From NCBI GenBank assembly GCA_028871175.1, contig JAGWNU010000008.1, positions 1 through 45,394 of the forward strand: DNA of 45,394 nucleotides. Direction: 5' to 3'. Both the position numbers and the translations under genes were made by a program. Origin of the DNA: Burkholderiaceae bacterium. Its GTDB lineage: Bacteria > Pseudomonadota > Gammaproteobacteria > Burkholderiales > Burkholderiaceae. The notes under the pieces are model-generated. The model did not search any database, had not been told where the DNA came from, and worked only from the letters and a program-made list of their open reading frames with translations. This document shows, one piece after another, positions 8,927-17,311 of this stretch (the first letter of the stretch is position 1; each line of letters opens with the position of its first letter).

Positions 8927-9331
8927 GGTAAGCCTTTGAATTTGCAGGCGGATTCTAGCAGACATGCTTGACCGCCCCCGGCTTTTCGTGTTCACCGGGG
9001 CGAAGAATGGCGCCTGCCCGTTTCCTCATCACAACAGGCCCCCCAACGCCACGCACCCACCGTGGCTTGGCGGCCCCCTTTTGATGCGCCGGTCTCCGGC
9101 GCGTCGTCTCGCGGTGTGCCGCGATGTGTCGGACGGTCCTGGCCGTCGTCTTATTCCGGGCGAGCTGTCTCGGTGCCCCGGCTGCCCTCCAGTATAGAGA
9201 GCGCAGCGTTTCGGGGCGGCGGCTGATGTGTCGCATATGAAGCACTTTTGGTGCGCCGAACGCCCAAATCCCGCCGGTTTATACCCTAGACTGAAGTCAG
9301 TTCACGCCTTGCTTGCTCACGGAGATACGAC
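8927..9331. other. 405-bp intergenic region between two divergent genes
   Basis: No coding sequence is supported here. A -10-like TAGAAT on the minus strand (8952-8957) probably serves the ferritin-like gene, though no good -35 box was found. An inverted repeat with a 7-bp stem (GCGCCGG/CCGGCGC, 9086-9102) has no T-run and so is not an obvious terminator. Upstream of the peroxidase gene, GGAG in CACGGAGATACGAC is its ribosome binding site. Confidence 0.5.
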
Positions 9332-10012
9332 ATGTTGTATTCCGCCATCGTTCAGGCGCGTCGCCGGCCCCTGCCCCGGCACACGTCTGGCGTACTGCGC
9401 CGCCACCATGTGCTGCTGATCGCCATTGCCATCGTCATTGCGATCATCGCCTTGCTGCTGCCGCGTACGGGTCATGCCGCAGCACCCGCTGCACAGACCG
9501 CTGCGCCCGCTGTGGCCGGCGCGTGCCCGGCAAGCCTGAACTTTCGCGTCAAGCGCTTGCAGGATGATGCTCCGCAAGACCTCTGCCAGTACGCCGGCCG
9601 GGTGGTGCTGATCGTCAATACAGCCAGCTATTGCGGCTACACGTATCAATACGAGGGCCTGGAAGCGCTTTACGCCAAATACCGCGACAAGGGGCTGACG
9701 GTGCTCGGCTTCCCGTCCAACGACTTCGAGCAGGAACCGGGGAGTAGCAAGCAGATCGCCGATTTTTGCTACAACACGTACGGCGTGAAGTTCCCGATGT
9801 TTTCGAAGACGGCGGTGATCGGCCCGGGGGCCTCGCCGCTGTATGCGTGGCTGGCTGGGCAGACACGCCAGCCGCCCCAGTGGAATTTCCACAAGTACCT
9901 GCTGGACCGCCAGGGCCGCGTGGTTGCCGTGTACCCTAGCAAGGTCGAGCCCACGGACCCGGCGCTCATCAAACGCATCAGCGCGCTATTGGCCGAGCCG
10001 GCACCCCATTGA
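9332..10012 (+). CDS. Glutathione peroxidase family protein, membrane-anchored or exported
   Basis: A 226-residue thiol peroxidase that reduces hydrogen or lipid peroxides. The peroxidatic cysteine is C101 in NTASYCGYT. The tetrad partners are visible as Gln in FEQEPG and Trp-Asn in WNF, and a further cysteine occurs in ADFCYNTYG. Unlike the short cytosolic BtuE type (about 180 residues), it has an N-terminal hydrophobic helix (about residues 27-45, ending near GHAAAP) that should send it to the periplasm or anchor it there. Start ATG 9332 has GGAG about 9 bases upstream. The gene stands alone and converges on the patatin gene 1 bp away. It is a Cys enzyme, not a selenoprotein. Confidence 0.88.
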   Translation: MLYSAIVQARRRPLPRHTSGVLRRHHVLLIAIAIVIAIIALLLPRTGHAAAPAAQTAAPAVAGACPASLNFRVKRLQDDAPQDLCQYAGRVVLIVNTASYCGYTYQYEGLEALYAKYRDKGLTVLGFPSNDFEQEPGSSKQIADFCYNTYGVKFPMFSKTAVIGPGASPLYAWLAGQTRQPPQWNFHKYLLDRQGRVVAVYPSKVEPTDPALIKRISALLAEPAPH

Positions 10013-10013
10013 T

Positions 10014-11198
10014 TCAGGCGACACGAACGGTGTCGGGCACCACGCCGTAGAGAAACGCGGCCAGTTCGTCGCGCCGGGCCTGCACGTCGCGCTCGCCCAG
10101 GTCGATCAATTCCTGCGTGAATTCGGGCTCGAACAGCAGGTAACTGGCAAACGCCGCACCCCGGGCCTCCGTGCCGCCCAACGGCTTGAGCAGCGCGCGC
10201 ACGGTGCTCGGCAAGTGCTGGACATGGCGCAGGGCGAGCAGCTCGATACGCTCCGACGGCGCCATCACCAGGACTTCGATCTTGCGCCACCCATCGCGTG
10301 CATCCGCAATCTCGGGGTTGCGGCTGACCATCGCGTTGATGTGCTGCAGGCGCTCGATATCGGCTGACAAACCATCGAGGAAGATGCTGGCAAGGGCCTG
10401 CCCGGCAATCTGCGCCAGGGACGGATAGCCCGAGGCCGGTACCGTGTCGTACCAGCCCGGCTGAGAGCGGGATGCGGCCCCCACCACCAGGATACGGTTC
10501 GCGCCAAGATGAATGGCGGGGCTCAGCGGCGACATCTGCCGCATGGTGCCATCGCCAAACCACTCGTCGTTGCCCTCAAGCGGCACCGGCTCGGCCGGAA
10601 ACACGAACGGAATGCTCGAAGACGCCAGCATGTGCGCCACGCCGATCTCATCCGTCACCGCAATCCGCTGCGAACGCCGCCATGGCAGCACCACATGCGG
10701 CGACTGGTAGAAGGTGACGTGCCGCCCGGTCGTATAGGACAGCGCCGTGATGGCCAGCGCGCGCAATGCGCCCGCCTCGAAGGCGGCCTGCACCTGCTGG
10801 CCATCGTGCTGCGCTTCCAGCAGTTCACGCAGCGGTGTGTTGTCGAAGAGGGCGCGGGGCGTGCGGCCGGTCATCCAGCCGAACGCCAATGCGGTGAGCC
10901 AACGCGCGCCGCTGGCGCCCACGCGACTGATATCGGTGCGATAGACGCGGTCGGCGTGCAGGTTCGCCCAGAGCTGCGAGAGCGCCTCGGTTGCCTGCGT
11001 GAAATCCTGTGCGCCACGCGCCAGTCCCACGCTATTGATGGCCCCCGCGGAGGTGCCGCAGATTACGTCGAACGGCGTGCGCGTCACGCTCGGCGCAGTG
11101 TCGCGCGCCAGCCGTGCGATGCCGCGCAGCACGCCCACCTGGTAGGCGGCGCGCGCGCCGCCGCCCATCATCAATAGCGCGGTGCAATCCGGCCACAT
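10014..11198 (-). CDS. Patatin-like phospholipase family protein
   Basis: A predicted serine acyl hydrolase of 394 residues. It has the oxyanion loop GGGARAAYQVG (from residue 12), the nucleophile Ser50 in GTSAG, and the dyad aspartate D216 in FGDGT, so the Ser-Asp catalytic dyad is complete. No signal peptide is seen. Patatin-like proteins release fatty acids from phospholipids or triglycerides. Some act in membrane turnover, and in Burkholderiaceae some act on stored lipids. The gene lies 3 bp from phaM on the same strand, suggesting co-transcription. The substrate is not predictable from sequence. Confidence 0.9.
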   Translation of the reverse strand: MWPDCTALLMMGGGARAAYQVGVLRGIARLARDTAPSVTRTPFDVICGTSAGAINSVGLARGAQDFTQATEALSQLWANLHADRVYRTDISRVGASGARWLTALAFGWMTGRTPRALFDNTPLRELLEAQHDGQQVQAAFEAGALRALAITALSYTTGRHVTFYQSPHVVLPWRRSQRIAVTDEIGVAHMLASSSIPFVFPAEPVPLEGNDEWFGDGTMRQMSPLSPAIHLGANRILVVGAASRSQPGWYDTVPASGYPSLAQIAGQALASIFLDGLSADIERLQHINAMVSRNPEIADARDGWRKIEVLVMAPSERIELLALRHVQHLPSTVRALLKPLGGTEARGAAFASYLLFEPEFTQELIDLGERDVQARRDELAAFLYGVVPDTVRVA

Positions 11199-11201
11199 CG
11201 A

Positions 11202-12065
11202 TCAGGTCGTGCCGTTGCCCGGCTTGCGCGGTGCCGCCTTGGCAGGCGCTTTCCTGGCTGCCGCCTTGGTGGCGGGTTTCGCCGTCTTGCCCGCAGGGGC
11301 CTTGCCTGCCTGCTTCTGCGTCGGCTTGGCGGCCGGACGCTTGGGCTTGGCGGGTGCGGGCTTCTCTTCGATCTCTTCGGGTGCCGAATCCAGCCCTTCC
11401 GCGCCGGCAGCGCCCGGCATGGCGCCGAACCCCGGGAAGCCACCGGGGAACCCCGGCATCAGATTCTGGGGCAGCGGCATGGCAGCGGCGGCCGAACTGG
11501 CGATCTGGTTGAACTGCTGTTGCAGCATGTTCCACCACGGCGACGGGTCCAGCGCGGCGGCGGCGGCACGCGCAGCGTCCTGGGCCTGGGCGGTCTGCGC
11601 GCGCGCCTCGGCCTCATCATCGTCGCTGTCTTCGGACGCGATGTCCGCGTCGTCGGGCGAGGCCTCGCTGGGTTCGGCGGGCTTGGCGGTGGCCGCTGTG
11701 TGCGGCCAGGCCGGTTTGGTATCGGCTGCCGGCGTGGGCTCGCTGCCGCCCACCCCATCGAAGGCCGCCTTCATGGCGTCCGGTGACAACGCCGCACCAA
11801 ACGTCTGCAGCGCCACCAGCGTGGCGCGCTGCACTTCCAGCCCCTGGATCGCCGTGCGCAGGAGGCTTGCGTTCAGCTGCAGCCAGCTTTCGACGGCGCG
11901 CAGGTCGTGAATGCGCTTGTCGATTTCCTCCAGATCCATCGGCGGCGCGGCGAAGCTCGCCATGTTGGGCATCGCCCCACCGGCCATGCCGGCAAGACCG
12001 CCGCCCCATAGCTTGCGCAGGAATTCGAAGCCGCCTTCGGCGAAATTGGGCATCTGGGTGAACAT
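11202..12065 (-). CDS. phaM: PhaM-type polyhydroxyalkanoate granule regulatory protein
   Basis: A protein of 287 residues. The conserved N-terminus (FLRKLWGG, then [22 protein letters not shown] at about residues 46-67) matches the PhaM family of polyhydroxybutyrate granule proteins. The middle is acidic and low complexity. The last 55 residues are Lys/Ala/Pro-rich repeats like histone H1. In Ralstonia eutropha (Cupriavidus necator), PhaM activates PHB synthase PhaC1 and ties granules to the nucleoid through its basic tail, which the tail here would allow. ATG 12065 has AGGAGAG 3 bases upstream. It probably shares a transcript with the patatin gene; a link between the two in carbon storage is inference. 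Confidence 0.88.
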   Translation of the reverse strand: MFTQMPNFAEGGFEFLRKLWGGGLAGMAGGAMPNMASFAAPPMDLEEIDKRIHDLRAVESWLQLNASLLRTAIQGLEVQRATLVALQTFGAALSPDAMKAAFDGVGGSEPTPAADTKPAWPHTAATAKPAEPSEASPDDADIASEDSDDDEAEARAQTAQAQDAARAAAAALDPSPWWNMLQQQFNQIASSAAAAMPLPQNLMPGFPGGFPGFGAMPGAAGAEGLDSAPEEIEEKPAPAKPKRPAAKPTQKQAGKAPAGKTAKPATKAAARKAPAKAAPRKPGNGTT

Positions 12066-12101
12066 GGTCTCTCCTGAAAGTTCATTCGTGCGTGAGGCAC
12101 C

Positions 12102-12920
12102 TCAGGTGCCGTCGAACGCGGGCGGGCGCTTCTGGCGCAAGCTGGCAATACCCTCGCGCACGTCGGGGCCGGCAAAGCCCATGAATTCGAGTGCCAGGGA
12201 TGTATCAAAACTCGGGCCGGCCAGGCGCAGCCAGTTGTTCAGCGCGTACTTGGTCCAGCGGATCGCCGTCTGCGAGCCGGCGGCCAGGCGCTCGGCGATC
12301 TCGAACGCGCGGTTGACAAGCTCGGCCTCGGGCACGGCGAGCGAGACCAGTCCGATGCGCTCGGCTTCGTCACCAGTCACGGATTCGCACAGCAGCAGGT
12401 AATACTTGGCCTTGGCCATACCGCACAGCAGCGGCCAGACGATCGCCGCATGATCGCCCGCGGCCACGCCCAGGCGCGTATGTCCATCGACGATGCGCGC
12501 GTCTTTTGCCGCGATGGAAATATCGGCCAGCAATCCGGCGACCAGCCCCGCACCCACGGCCGGACCATGCATGGCGCTGACAATCGGCTTGTCGCAGTTG
12601 ATGACGTTGTAGACTAGGTCGCGCGCCTCCTGCCAGACCCGCGTGCGCACGTCGAAATCGTCCGCCATCTGCTCCACGAGGTGCAGGTCGCCGCCGGCCG
12701 AGAAGCCCTTGCCCTCCCCTCGAATCAATGCCACGCGCACCGAAGGCTCGGCGGACACATCCCGCCAGATTTCGGCCAGCTCGCGGTGCAGTCCGGCATC
12801 GGCGGTGGACAGCTTGCGATTGGCCGACTGCGCGGCGCCCATGACGATCTCGAGGATGGGGCCGTGCTGAACGAGCGTCAGCGCCTGATAACGGGCGAAG
12901 CGGGGTGCGAGCGAGGTCAT
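12102..12920 (-). CDS. Enoyl-CoA hydratase/isomerase family protein (atypical active site)
   Basis: A crotonase-fold protein of 272 residues. The oxyanion-hole segments are present as GFSAGGDL and MHGPAVGAG. By eye alignment, the two glutamates of classical enoyl-CoA hydratase are not conserved. The position in GGGCELAMM is GAGLVAGLL here, and the QPEILLG position is DGHTRLG. An aspartate in VAAGDHAA sits where dienoyl-CoA isomerases and 4-chlorobenzoyl-CoA dehalogenase carry theirs. The enzyme probably acts on an acyl-CoA, but hydration is not assured. It is separated from phaM by 36 bp on the same strand. Family assignment is firm; the reaction is uncertain. Confidence 0.85.
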   Translation of the reverse strand: MTSLAPRFARYQALTLVQHGPILEIVMGAAQSANRKLSTADAGLHRELAEIWRDVSAEPSVRVALIRGEGKGFSAGGDLHLVEQMADDFDVRTRVWQEARDLVYNVINCDKPIVSAMHGPAVGAGLVAGLLADISIAAKDARIVDGHTRLGVAAGDHAAIVWPLLCGMAKAKYYLLLCESVTGDEAERIGLVSLAVPEAELVNRAFEIAERLAAGSQTAIRWTKYALNNWLRLAGPSFDTSLALEFMGFAGPDVREGIASLRQKRPPAFDGT

Positions 12921-12988
12921 GATCGGTTGGACTGTGGATCAAGCATAGCGGATGAGACTGCGCGTGCAATGCGGGATGTGGGCCATCG

Positions 12989-14152
12989 CTACTGCGATGT
13001 GTCGGCCAGATGCCATTGGCTGCGGCGGATCTGGGCCATCACGCGTGCGCGCTGATCCAGTCCTACGTGGTCCTGCGGGCTCATGTTGATCACGCCGGTG
13101 CTGGTGGGCAGGTTGCGCACCTGCTCGAGGGCGTCGCGCAAGGCCTCGCGGAAGGCCGGCGTGCCGGGCTTGGCGCGTTTGAGCGCGACCGGCACCGCAC
13201 GCTGCAGGAGCAGGCCGACGTCGCCGGTGTAGGCGGCAAAGATGGAAACGGTGTGCTTGCCGAAGGCCGCCTCGTAGCGGCGCGCAAAATCGATGGCTTG
13301 TGCCTTGGCCGGATGCGTGTCGGGCAACTCTGTGGCGACCATGATCGGGCCGGTCGGCACGTAGGCGTCTTCACAATCCTTGCCGCACAGTTTCAGGAAC
13401 TCGTTGTTCGAGACACCGTGGTTGAAGTAGATCTTGCCGGTGTAGCCCCGCTCTGCCAACGCACGCGCCGGCAGCGCCGCCGGCGTGCCGGAGCCACCGA
13501 TCACCACCGCATCGGGCTTGCCGGCCAGCAGATGCAGCACCTGCGCCGTCACGCTGTTGTCGGTGGGCGAAAAGCGCTCGGTGTCGGTGATCCGGATGTG
13601 CTTCAGATCGGCAAAGCGCTGCACTTCAGTCAGAAAAGCCTCACCCAGCGCGTTGGCAAAGCCGATGTAGGCGATCGACTTCACGCCATGCGCGGCGGCG
13701 TGCTCGGCGATGAGCGACGCCATGTGCGAATCCGAATGCGGCGTCTTGAAGATCCAGCGGCGGCGGGCATCCATCGGCTCGATCAGCCGGGCCGACGAGG
13801 CCAGCGAAATGACGGGCGTCTTGCCTTCGGCCGCCGCGTCGATCATCGCGAGCGTGTTCGGCGTGGTGGACGACCCGACGATCACGTCAACGTTCGACTC
13901 GCTCATCAGCTTGCGCGTATTGGTGACGGCACGCGTGGTGTCGGAGGCGTCGTCGAGGACGATGACGTCAACCTTCTCGCCCGCAATCTCGCGCGGCCAC
14001 AGCTTGGTGGCATTCTTCTCGGGCAGCCCGAGCGAGGCTTGCGGGCCTGTCGCCGAGACCGTCACGCCGATACGGATGTCCGCCAGCGCGGCGGAAGAAA
14101 GCAAGGTGCCGGCACAAGCCAGCCCAACCAACACTGCTGCGCGTCGCTGCAT
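12989..14152 (-). CDS. Branched-chain amino acid-type ABC transporter substrate-binding protein
   Basis: A protein of 387 residues with a cleavable signal peptide (hydrophobic to about residue 24, cleavage after SAALA) and a type-1 periplasmic binding fold of the LivJ class (IRIGVTVSATGPQASLG, then VDVIVGSSTTPNTLA). It would bind a small ligand in the periplasm: amino acids, or aromatic acids and amides in related families. No permease or ATPase genes lie beside it, so it is an orphan binding protein here. ATG 14152 has GGAGACACCC upstream. The ligand is not predictable. Confidence 0.88.
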   Translation of the reverse strand: MQRRAAVLVGLACAGTLLSSAALADIRIGVTVSATGPQASLGLPEKNATKLWPREIAGEKVDVIVLDDASDTTRAVTNTRKLMSESNVDVIVGSSTTPNTLAMIDAAAEGKTPVISLASSARLIEPMDARRRWIFKTPHSDSHMASLIAEHAAAHGVKSIAYIGFANALGEAFLTEVQRFADLKHIRITDTERFSPTDNSVTAQVLHLLAGKPDAVVIGGSGTPAALPARALAERGYTGKIYFNHGVSNNEFLKLCGKDCEDAYVPTGPIMVATELPDTHPAKAQAIDFARRYEAAFGKHTVSIFAAYTGDVGLLLQRAVPVALKRAKPGTPAFREALRDALEQVRNLPTSTGVINMSPQDHVGLDQRARVMAQIRRSQWHLADTSQ

Positions 14153-14226
14153 GGGTGTCTCCTCCCGTGGTTTGGCGAAGAGCGTAGCGGTTTTGCAGCG
14201 GTTTGGCGATGCGGGCGAGCCCGCCC

Positions 14227-15231
14227 TCAGGCAGCAAGCGCGGTCAATCCGGCGCGCGGCAAGGCGTCGTGCATCAGCGCGCGCATCGATTCGAGTACCG
14301 CAGCCTGCGGCATCAGGCCGAAGTGGTGCAACGCCATCACGTGATCGACGCCCATGTCGGCCAGGCGCGCGAGCTTGTCGGCCACTGCATCCGGCGTGCC
14401 GAACAGCGACAGGTCGCTGGCAAGCACGTCATCGTATGTTTGCCGCCGCGCATAGAGCCGGGTGGCGACGTACAGGTCGAACGGCGCGGCCGCGGTGGCG
14501 CGCACCGCGGCTTCAGTGGGGCCGACATGCGTATGCAGGGCGACGGCCGCCATGCCGCGCGCATCGGCGATGCCCGCTTCAGCCAGGCCGCGACGATAGT
14601 CGTCCATCAACAGGCGGATGTCGTCGAAGCTGTCCACCGACGCATACGGCACGAACAGCATGCGCCGTCCCTGCCGCCCGATGTGGTACGCCGCCTCGCG
14701 TCGCAGGATCGCCACATGGATCGGCACCTGCGCCTGCAGCGGCAGCACGTTCAGGCGTACGTCACGCAGCGTGTGGAATCGGCCTTCGTGGTGAACGCGT
14801 TCGCCGCGGAGCAGACGCTCGACCAGCATCAGGGTCTCGTCAAAGCGTTCGCGCTTGACGGCCGGATCGACGTCGTAGCCCTCGAATTCATGCTTGAGGT
14901 AGCCCGAGCCCACGCCCAGCGACAGCCGCCCGCCGGCGAGCGTATCGACCATGGCGTAGTTTTCCGCCACGGTGGCCGGATGGTGGAATGTCAGGATGGA
15001 AATGGCGGTCCCCAGCCGCAGCCGCTGCGTGTGCGCGGCCAGGTGCGCGAGAAAGATCGCTGGATTGGGTACGGCGCCGTACTCGTGGAAGTGGTGTTCG
15101 GCGACCCAGAAGGTGTCATAGCCGAGGGCCTCGGCGTGACGGGCCTGATCGATGACGTCCGCGTAGAGTTGCGGCAGACTGCGGGGCCGGTCCGGATAGT
15201 GGTCCTGCACGGAAAAGATCGACAGCTTCAT
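14227..15231 (-). CDS. LLM class flavin-dependent oxidoreductase
   Basis: A protein of 334 residues with the luciferase-like TIM-barrel pattern. It shows an N-terminal LSIFSVQDH, WVAEHHFHEYG, and GRLSLGVGSGYLKHEFEG, which is typical of F420- or FMN-dependent monooxygenases. FMN is likely in a beta-proteobacterium. Start ATG 15231 has GGAGACGCC immediately upstream. The gene is divergent from the IclR regulator at 15326 across 94 bp, which suggests control by that regulator. The substrate is unknown. Confidence 0.87.
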   Translation of the reverse strand: MKLSIFSVQDHYPDRPRSLPQLYADVIDQARHAEALGYDTFWVAEHHFHEYGAVPNPAIFLAHLAAHTQRLRLGTAISILTFHHPATVAENYAMVDTLAGGRLSLGVGSGYLKHEFEGYDVDPAVKRERFDETLMLVERLLRGERVHHEGRFHTLRDVRLNVLPLQAQVPIHVAILRREAAYHIGRQGRRMLFVPYASVDSFDDIRLLMDDYRRGLAEAGIADARGMAAVALHTHVGPTEAAVRATAAAPFDLYVATRLYARRQTYDDVLASDLSLFGTPDAVADKLARLADMGVDHVMALHHFGLMPQAAVLESMRALMHDALPRAGLTALAA

Positions 15232-15274
15232 GGCGTCTCCGGGTCTTTTCAGCGCGCAGGCGGCCGCGCCGTTT

Positions 15275-15300
15275 GTATCTTTTTGCGTAACGCGTATCTT
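15275..15300. promoter_or_regulatory. Direct repeat GTATCTT, candidate IclR operator
   Basis: Two identical copies of GTATCTT lie at 15275-15281 and 15294-15300, 19 bp apart start to start (about two helical turns), with GCGTAACGC between them. They lie in the 94-bp gap between the divergent oxidoreductase and IclR genes. Operator function is inference from position and spacing. Confidence 0.4.
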
Positions 15301-15325
15301 ATAAAGCGACACCCGAGACTGCAAG

Positions 15326-16225
15326 ATGCTCCCAGAAACCCCTCCGCCGCCGCCTGCCGCACCGCCCCCCGAAGATGTGGCCCCCGAGCGCACCAGCGCC
15401 GGCATCCAGTCCGCCGAGACCGCGCTGACCGTGCTGTCGGCCATGGCGCGCACAGGCGGCGCGCACGCCGTCTCTGAACTGGGCCGCCAACTCGGCATGC
15501 CGCGCGCCAAGGTGCATCGCTACCTGGTCTCGCTCGAACGGATGGGCTTTGTGGAGCAGGATCCGGCTTCGGCGCGCTACCGGCTTGGCACACAGGCGCT
15601 CCAGGTTGGCCTGTCGGCGCTGTCCGATGTCGACTTCGTGCGCGAGGGCAGCAACCTGCTGCCCAAGCTGGCCGAGCGTCTGAACGAGAGCGTGTTTCTG
15701 TCGGTATGGAGCGACCGCGGCCCGGTCATCGTGCGCTGGGAAGACGGCGGTCGTCCGGTGACCGTGAACGTGCGCGTGGGTTCGGTCATGCCGCTCCTGA
15801 ATTCGGCCACGGGCCAGGCGTGCGCTGCGTGGATGCCCGAAATCCAGATCGTGCCGCTCGTCGACCGCGAACTGCGCGGCCCCGGGGCCGGCAAAGCCGG
15901 GCTCACGGATTGGCTGAACTGTCGCGCGCGCTGGCAGATCGTGCGGCACGAGGGCGTGGCGCGCATCACGGGCTCGCTGGTACACGGCATCGATTCGGTA
16001 GCCGTGCCGGTGCTAGATGCACAGGGGAAGCTGGTGGGGGCGATCACGGCACTGGGGCTGTCCAGCGTGTTCGACTCCAGCCTCGAGGGGCCCGTCTCGC
16101 AACTGCTGCGCGAGGCCGGGCGCGCGCTTTCCCTGCGCCTCGGGTATCACGGCCAGGCGCTCACGAGCGGCACCGCTTCGGTCAAACGCGGGCGGCGCCC
16201 AAAAACCCAACCCGAATCGGTGTAG
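15326..16225 (+). CDS. IclR family transcriptional regulator (copy 1)
   Basis: A 299-residue regulator. The N-terminal winged helix-turn-helix is at about residues 30-95 (AVSELGRQLGMPRAKVHRYLVSLERMGFV in pieces), and the C-terminal IclR effector domain contains VWSDRGPVIVRWEDGG and MPLLNSATGQA. IclR proteins are dimeric and usually regulate a neighbouring catabolic operon in response to an aromatic or organic acid. It is divergent from the flavin oxidoreductase gene and convergent with the FAH-family gene. It is clearly paralogous to the IclR protein at 17312, with matching blocks through the effector domain. The effector is unknown. Confidence 0.9.
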   Translation: MLPETPPPPPAAPPPEDVAPERTSAGIQSAETALTVLSAMARTGGAHAVSELGRQLGMPRAKVHRYLVSLERMGFVEQDPASARYRLGTQALQVGLSALSDVDFVREGSNLLPKLAERLNESVFLSVWSDRGPVIVRWEDGGRPVTVNVRVGSVMPLLNSATGQACAAWMPEIQIVPLVDRELRGPGAGKAGLTDWLNCRARWQIVRHEGVARITGSLVHGIDSVAVPVLDAQGKLVGAITALGLSSVFDSSLEGPVSQLLREAGRALSLRLGYHGQALTSGTASVKRGRRPKTQPESV

Positions 16226-16231
16226 TAGACC

Positions 16232-17224
16232 TTACGCCGGCGTGCCGGGCGCCACGACTTCCTGGTCGATGGCCCCGAAGATCGACATGCCGTTGGCGTC
16301 GAACATCTCGATCTTCACGGTATCGCCATAGCGCATGAATTCGGTGACGGGTGCGCCGGATTCGATGGTCTCCAGCATGCGCTTTTCGGCAATGCAGGCG
16401 TACCCCTTGCTGCGGTCCACGTTGGAAATCGTGCCCGAGCCGACGATGCTGCCCGCGCGCACATTGCGCGTCTTGCAGATGTGCGCGAGCAATTGGCCGA
16501 AATCGAACACCATATCGGTGCCGCAATCGGGCTGGCCGACCTTCTTGTTGTTCCAGCGCACCGTCATCGGCAGGTGCACCTTGCGTTCGCGCCAGGCGTC
16601 GCCCAGTTCGTCGGGCGTCACCGCCACGGGCGAAAACGCGGTCGCGGGCTTGCTCTGGAAGAAGCCGAAGCCCTTGGCGAGTTCCGCCGGAATCAGGTTG
16701 CGCAGCGACACGTCGTTTGCCAGCAGGATCAGGCGGATGGCCTCGGCCGCGCTGGCGGGCTCCGTGCCCATCGGCACGTCGCCGGTGATGACGGCCACCT
16801 CGGCCTCGAAGTCAATGCCGAACGCCTCGCTGCGGCAAACGATGGGGTCATGCGCGCCGGCTAGGTCGTCCGAGCCACCCTGGTACATCAGCGGGTCGGT
16901 CCAGAACTCGGGCGGCATCTCCGCGCCGCGCGCCTTGCGGACCAGTTCGACGTGATTCACGTAGGCCGAGCCGTCGGCCCATTGGTACGCACGCGGCAGC
17001 GGTGCCATGCAGTGGGCCGGGTCGAACGCAAACGGGTGGCGCGCACGGCCGGCATTGAGCTGATCGTACAGGTCCTGCAACTGGGGGGCGTAGAACGCCC
17101 AGTCATCCAGCACGCGCTGCAGGGTGCCGGCGATGTGCGTGGCGTAATGCGCGGTCTTCAGGTCGCGCGAAACCACGGCCAGTTGGCCATCGCGCGAGCC
17201 GTCCTTCAGGGTGGCGAGTTTCAT
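16232..17224 (-). CDS. Fumarylacetoacetate hydrolase family protein
   Basis: A protein of 330 residues with the FAH fold. An N-terminal subdomain (about residues 1-75) precedes the catalytic region with GIDFEAEVAVITGDVP, NDVSLRNLIPAEL, SKPATAFSPVAVTPDELG and GSGTISN. The acidic metal ligands in DFEAEVAV are present. Family members cleave C-C bonds in fumarylacetoacetate or related acylpyruvates from aromatic degradation. At this length and sequence style it may be true fumarylacetoacetase, but no homogentisate dioxygenase is nearby. It sits between two IclR regulators, convergent with one and divergent from the other, so the 17312 regulator may control it. Confidence 0.88.
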   Translation of the reverse strand: MKLATLKDGSRDGQLAVVSRDLKTAHYATHIAGTLQRVLDDWAFYAPQLQDLYDQLNAGRARHPFAFDPAHCMAPLPRAYQWADGSAYVNHVELVRKARGAEMPPEFWTDPLMYQGGSDDLAGAHDPIVCRSEAFGIDFEAEVAVITGDVPMGTEPASAAEAIRLILLANDVSLRNLIPAELAKGFGFFQSKPATAFSPVAVTPDELGDAWRERKVHLPMTVRWNNKKVGQPDCGTDMVFDFGQLLAHICKTRNVRAGSIVGSGTISNVDRSKGYACIAEKRMLETIESGAPVTEFMRYGDTVKIEMFDANGMSIFGAIDQEVVAPGTPA

Positions 17225-17311
17225 GTGCGTCGTGTGCGGAGAAAAGCTGCGCGGATGCTACACCAAGCATCGGCTAAACTGGCCCGAACACTGGTTTCTA
17301 CCTGCCCCACC
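17225..17311. promoter_or_regulatory. Divergent promoter region of the FAH-family and IclR genes
   Basis: An 87-bp gap between divergent starts. It contains a short inverted repeat GATGC/GCATC (17254-17258 and 17267-17271, 8-bp spacer), which is a possible regulator site. No clear -35/-10 pair is seen. Support is positional only. Confidence 0.3.

Noticed and set aside
9083-9105. GC-rich inverted repeat as a terminator
   Set aside because: No T-run on either strand and no gene ends next to it.
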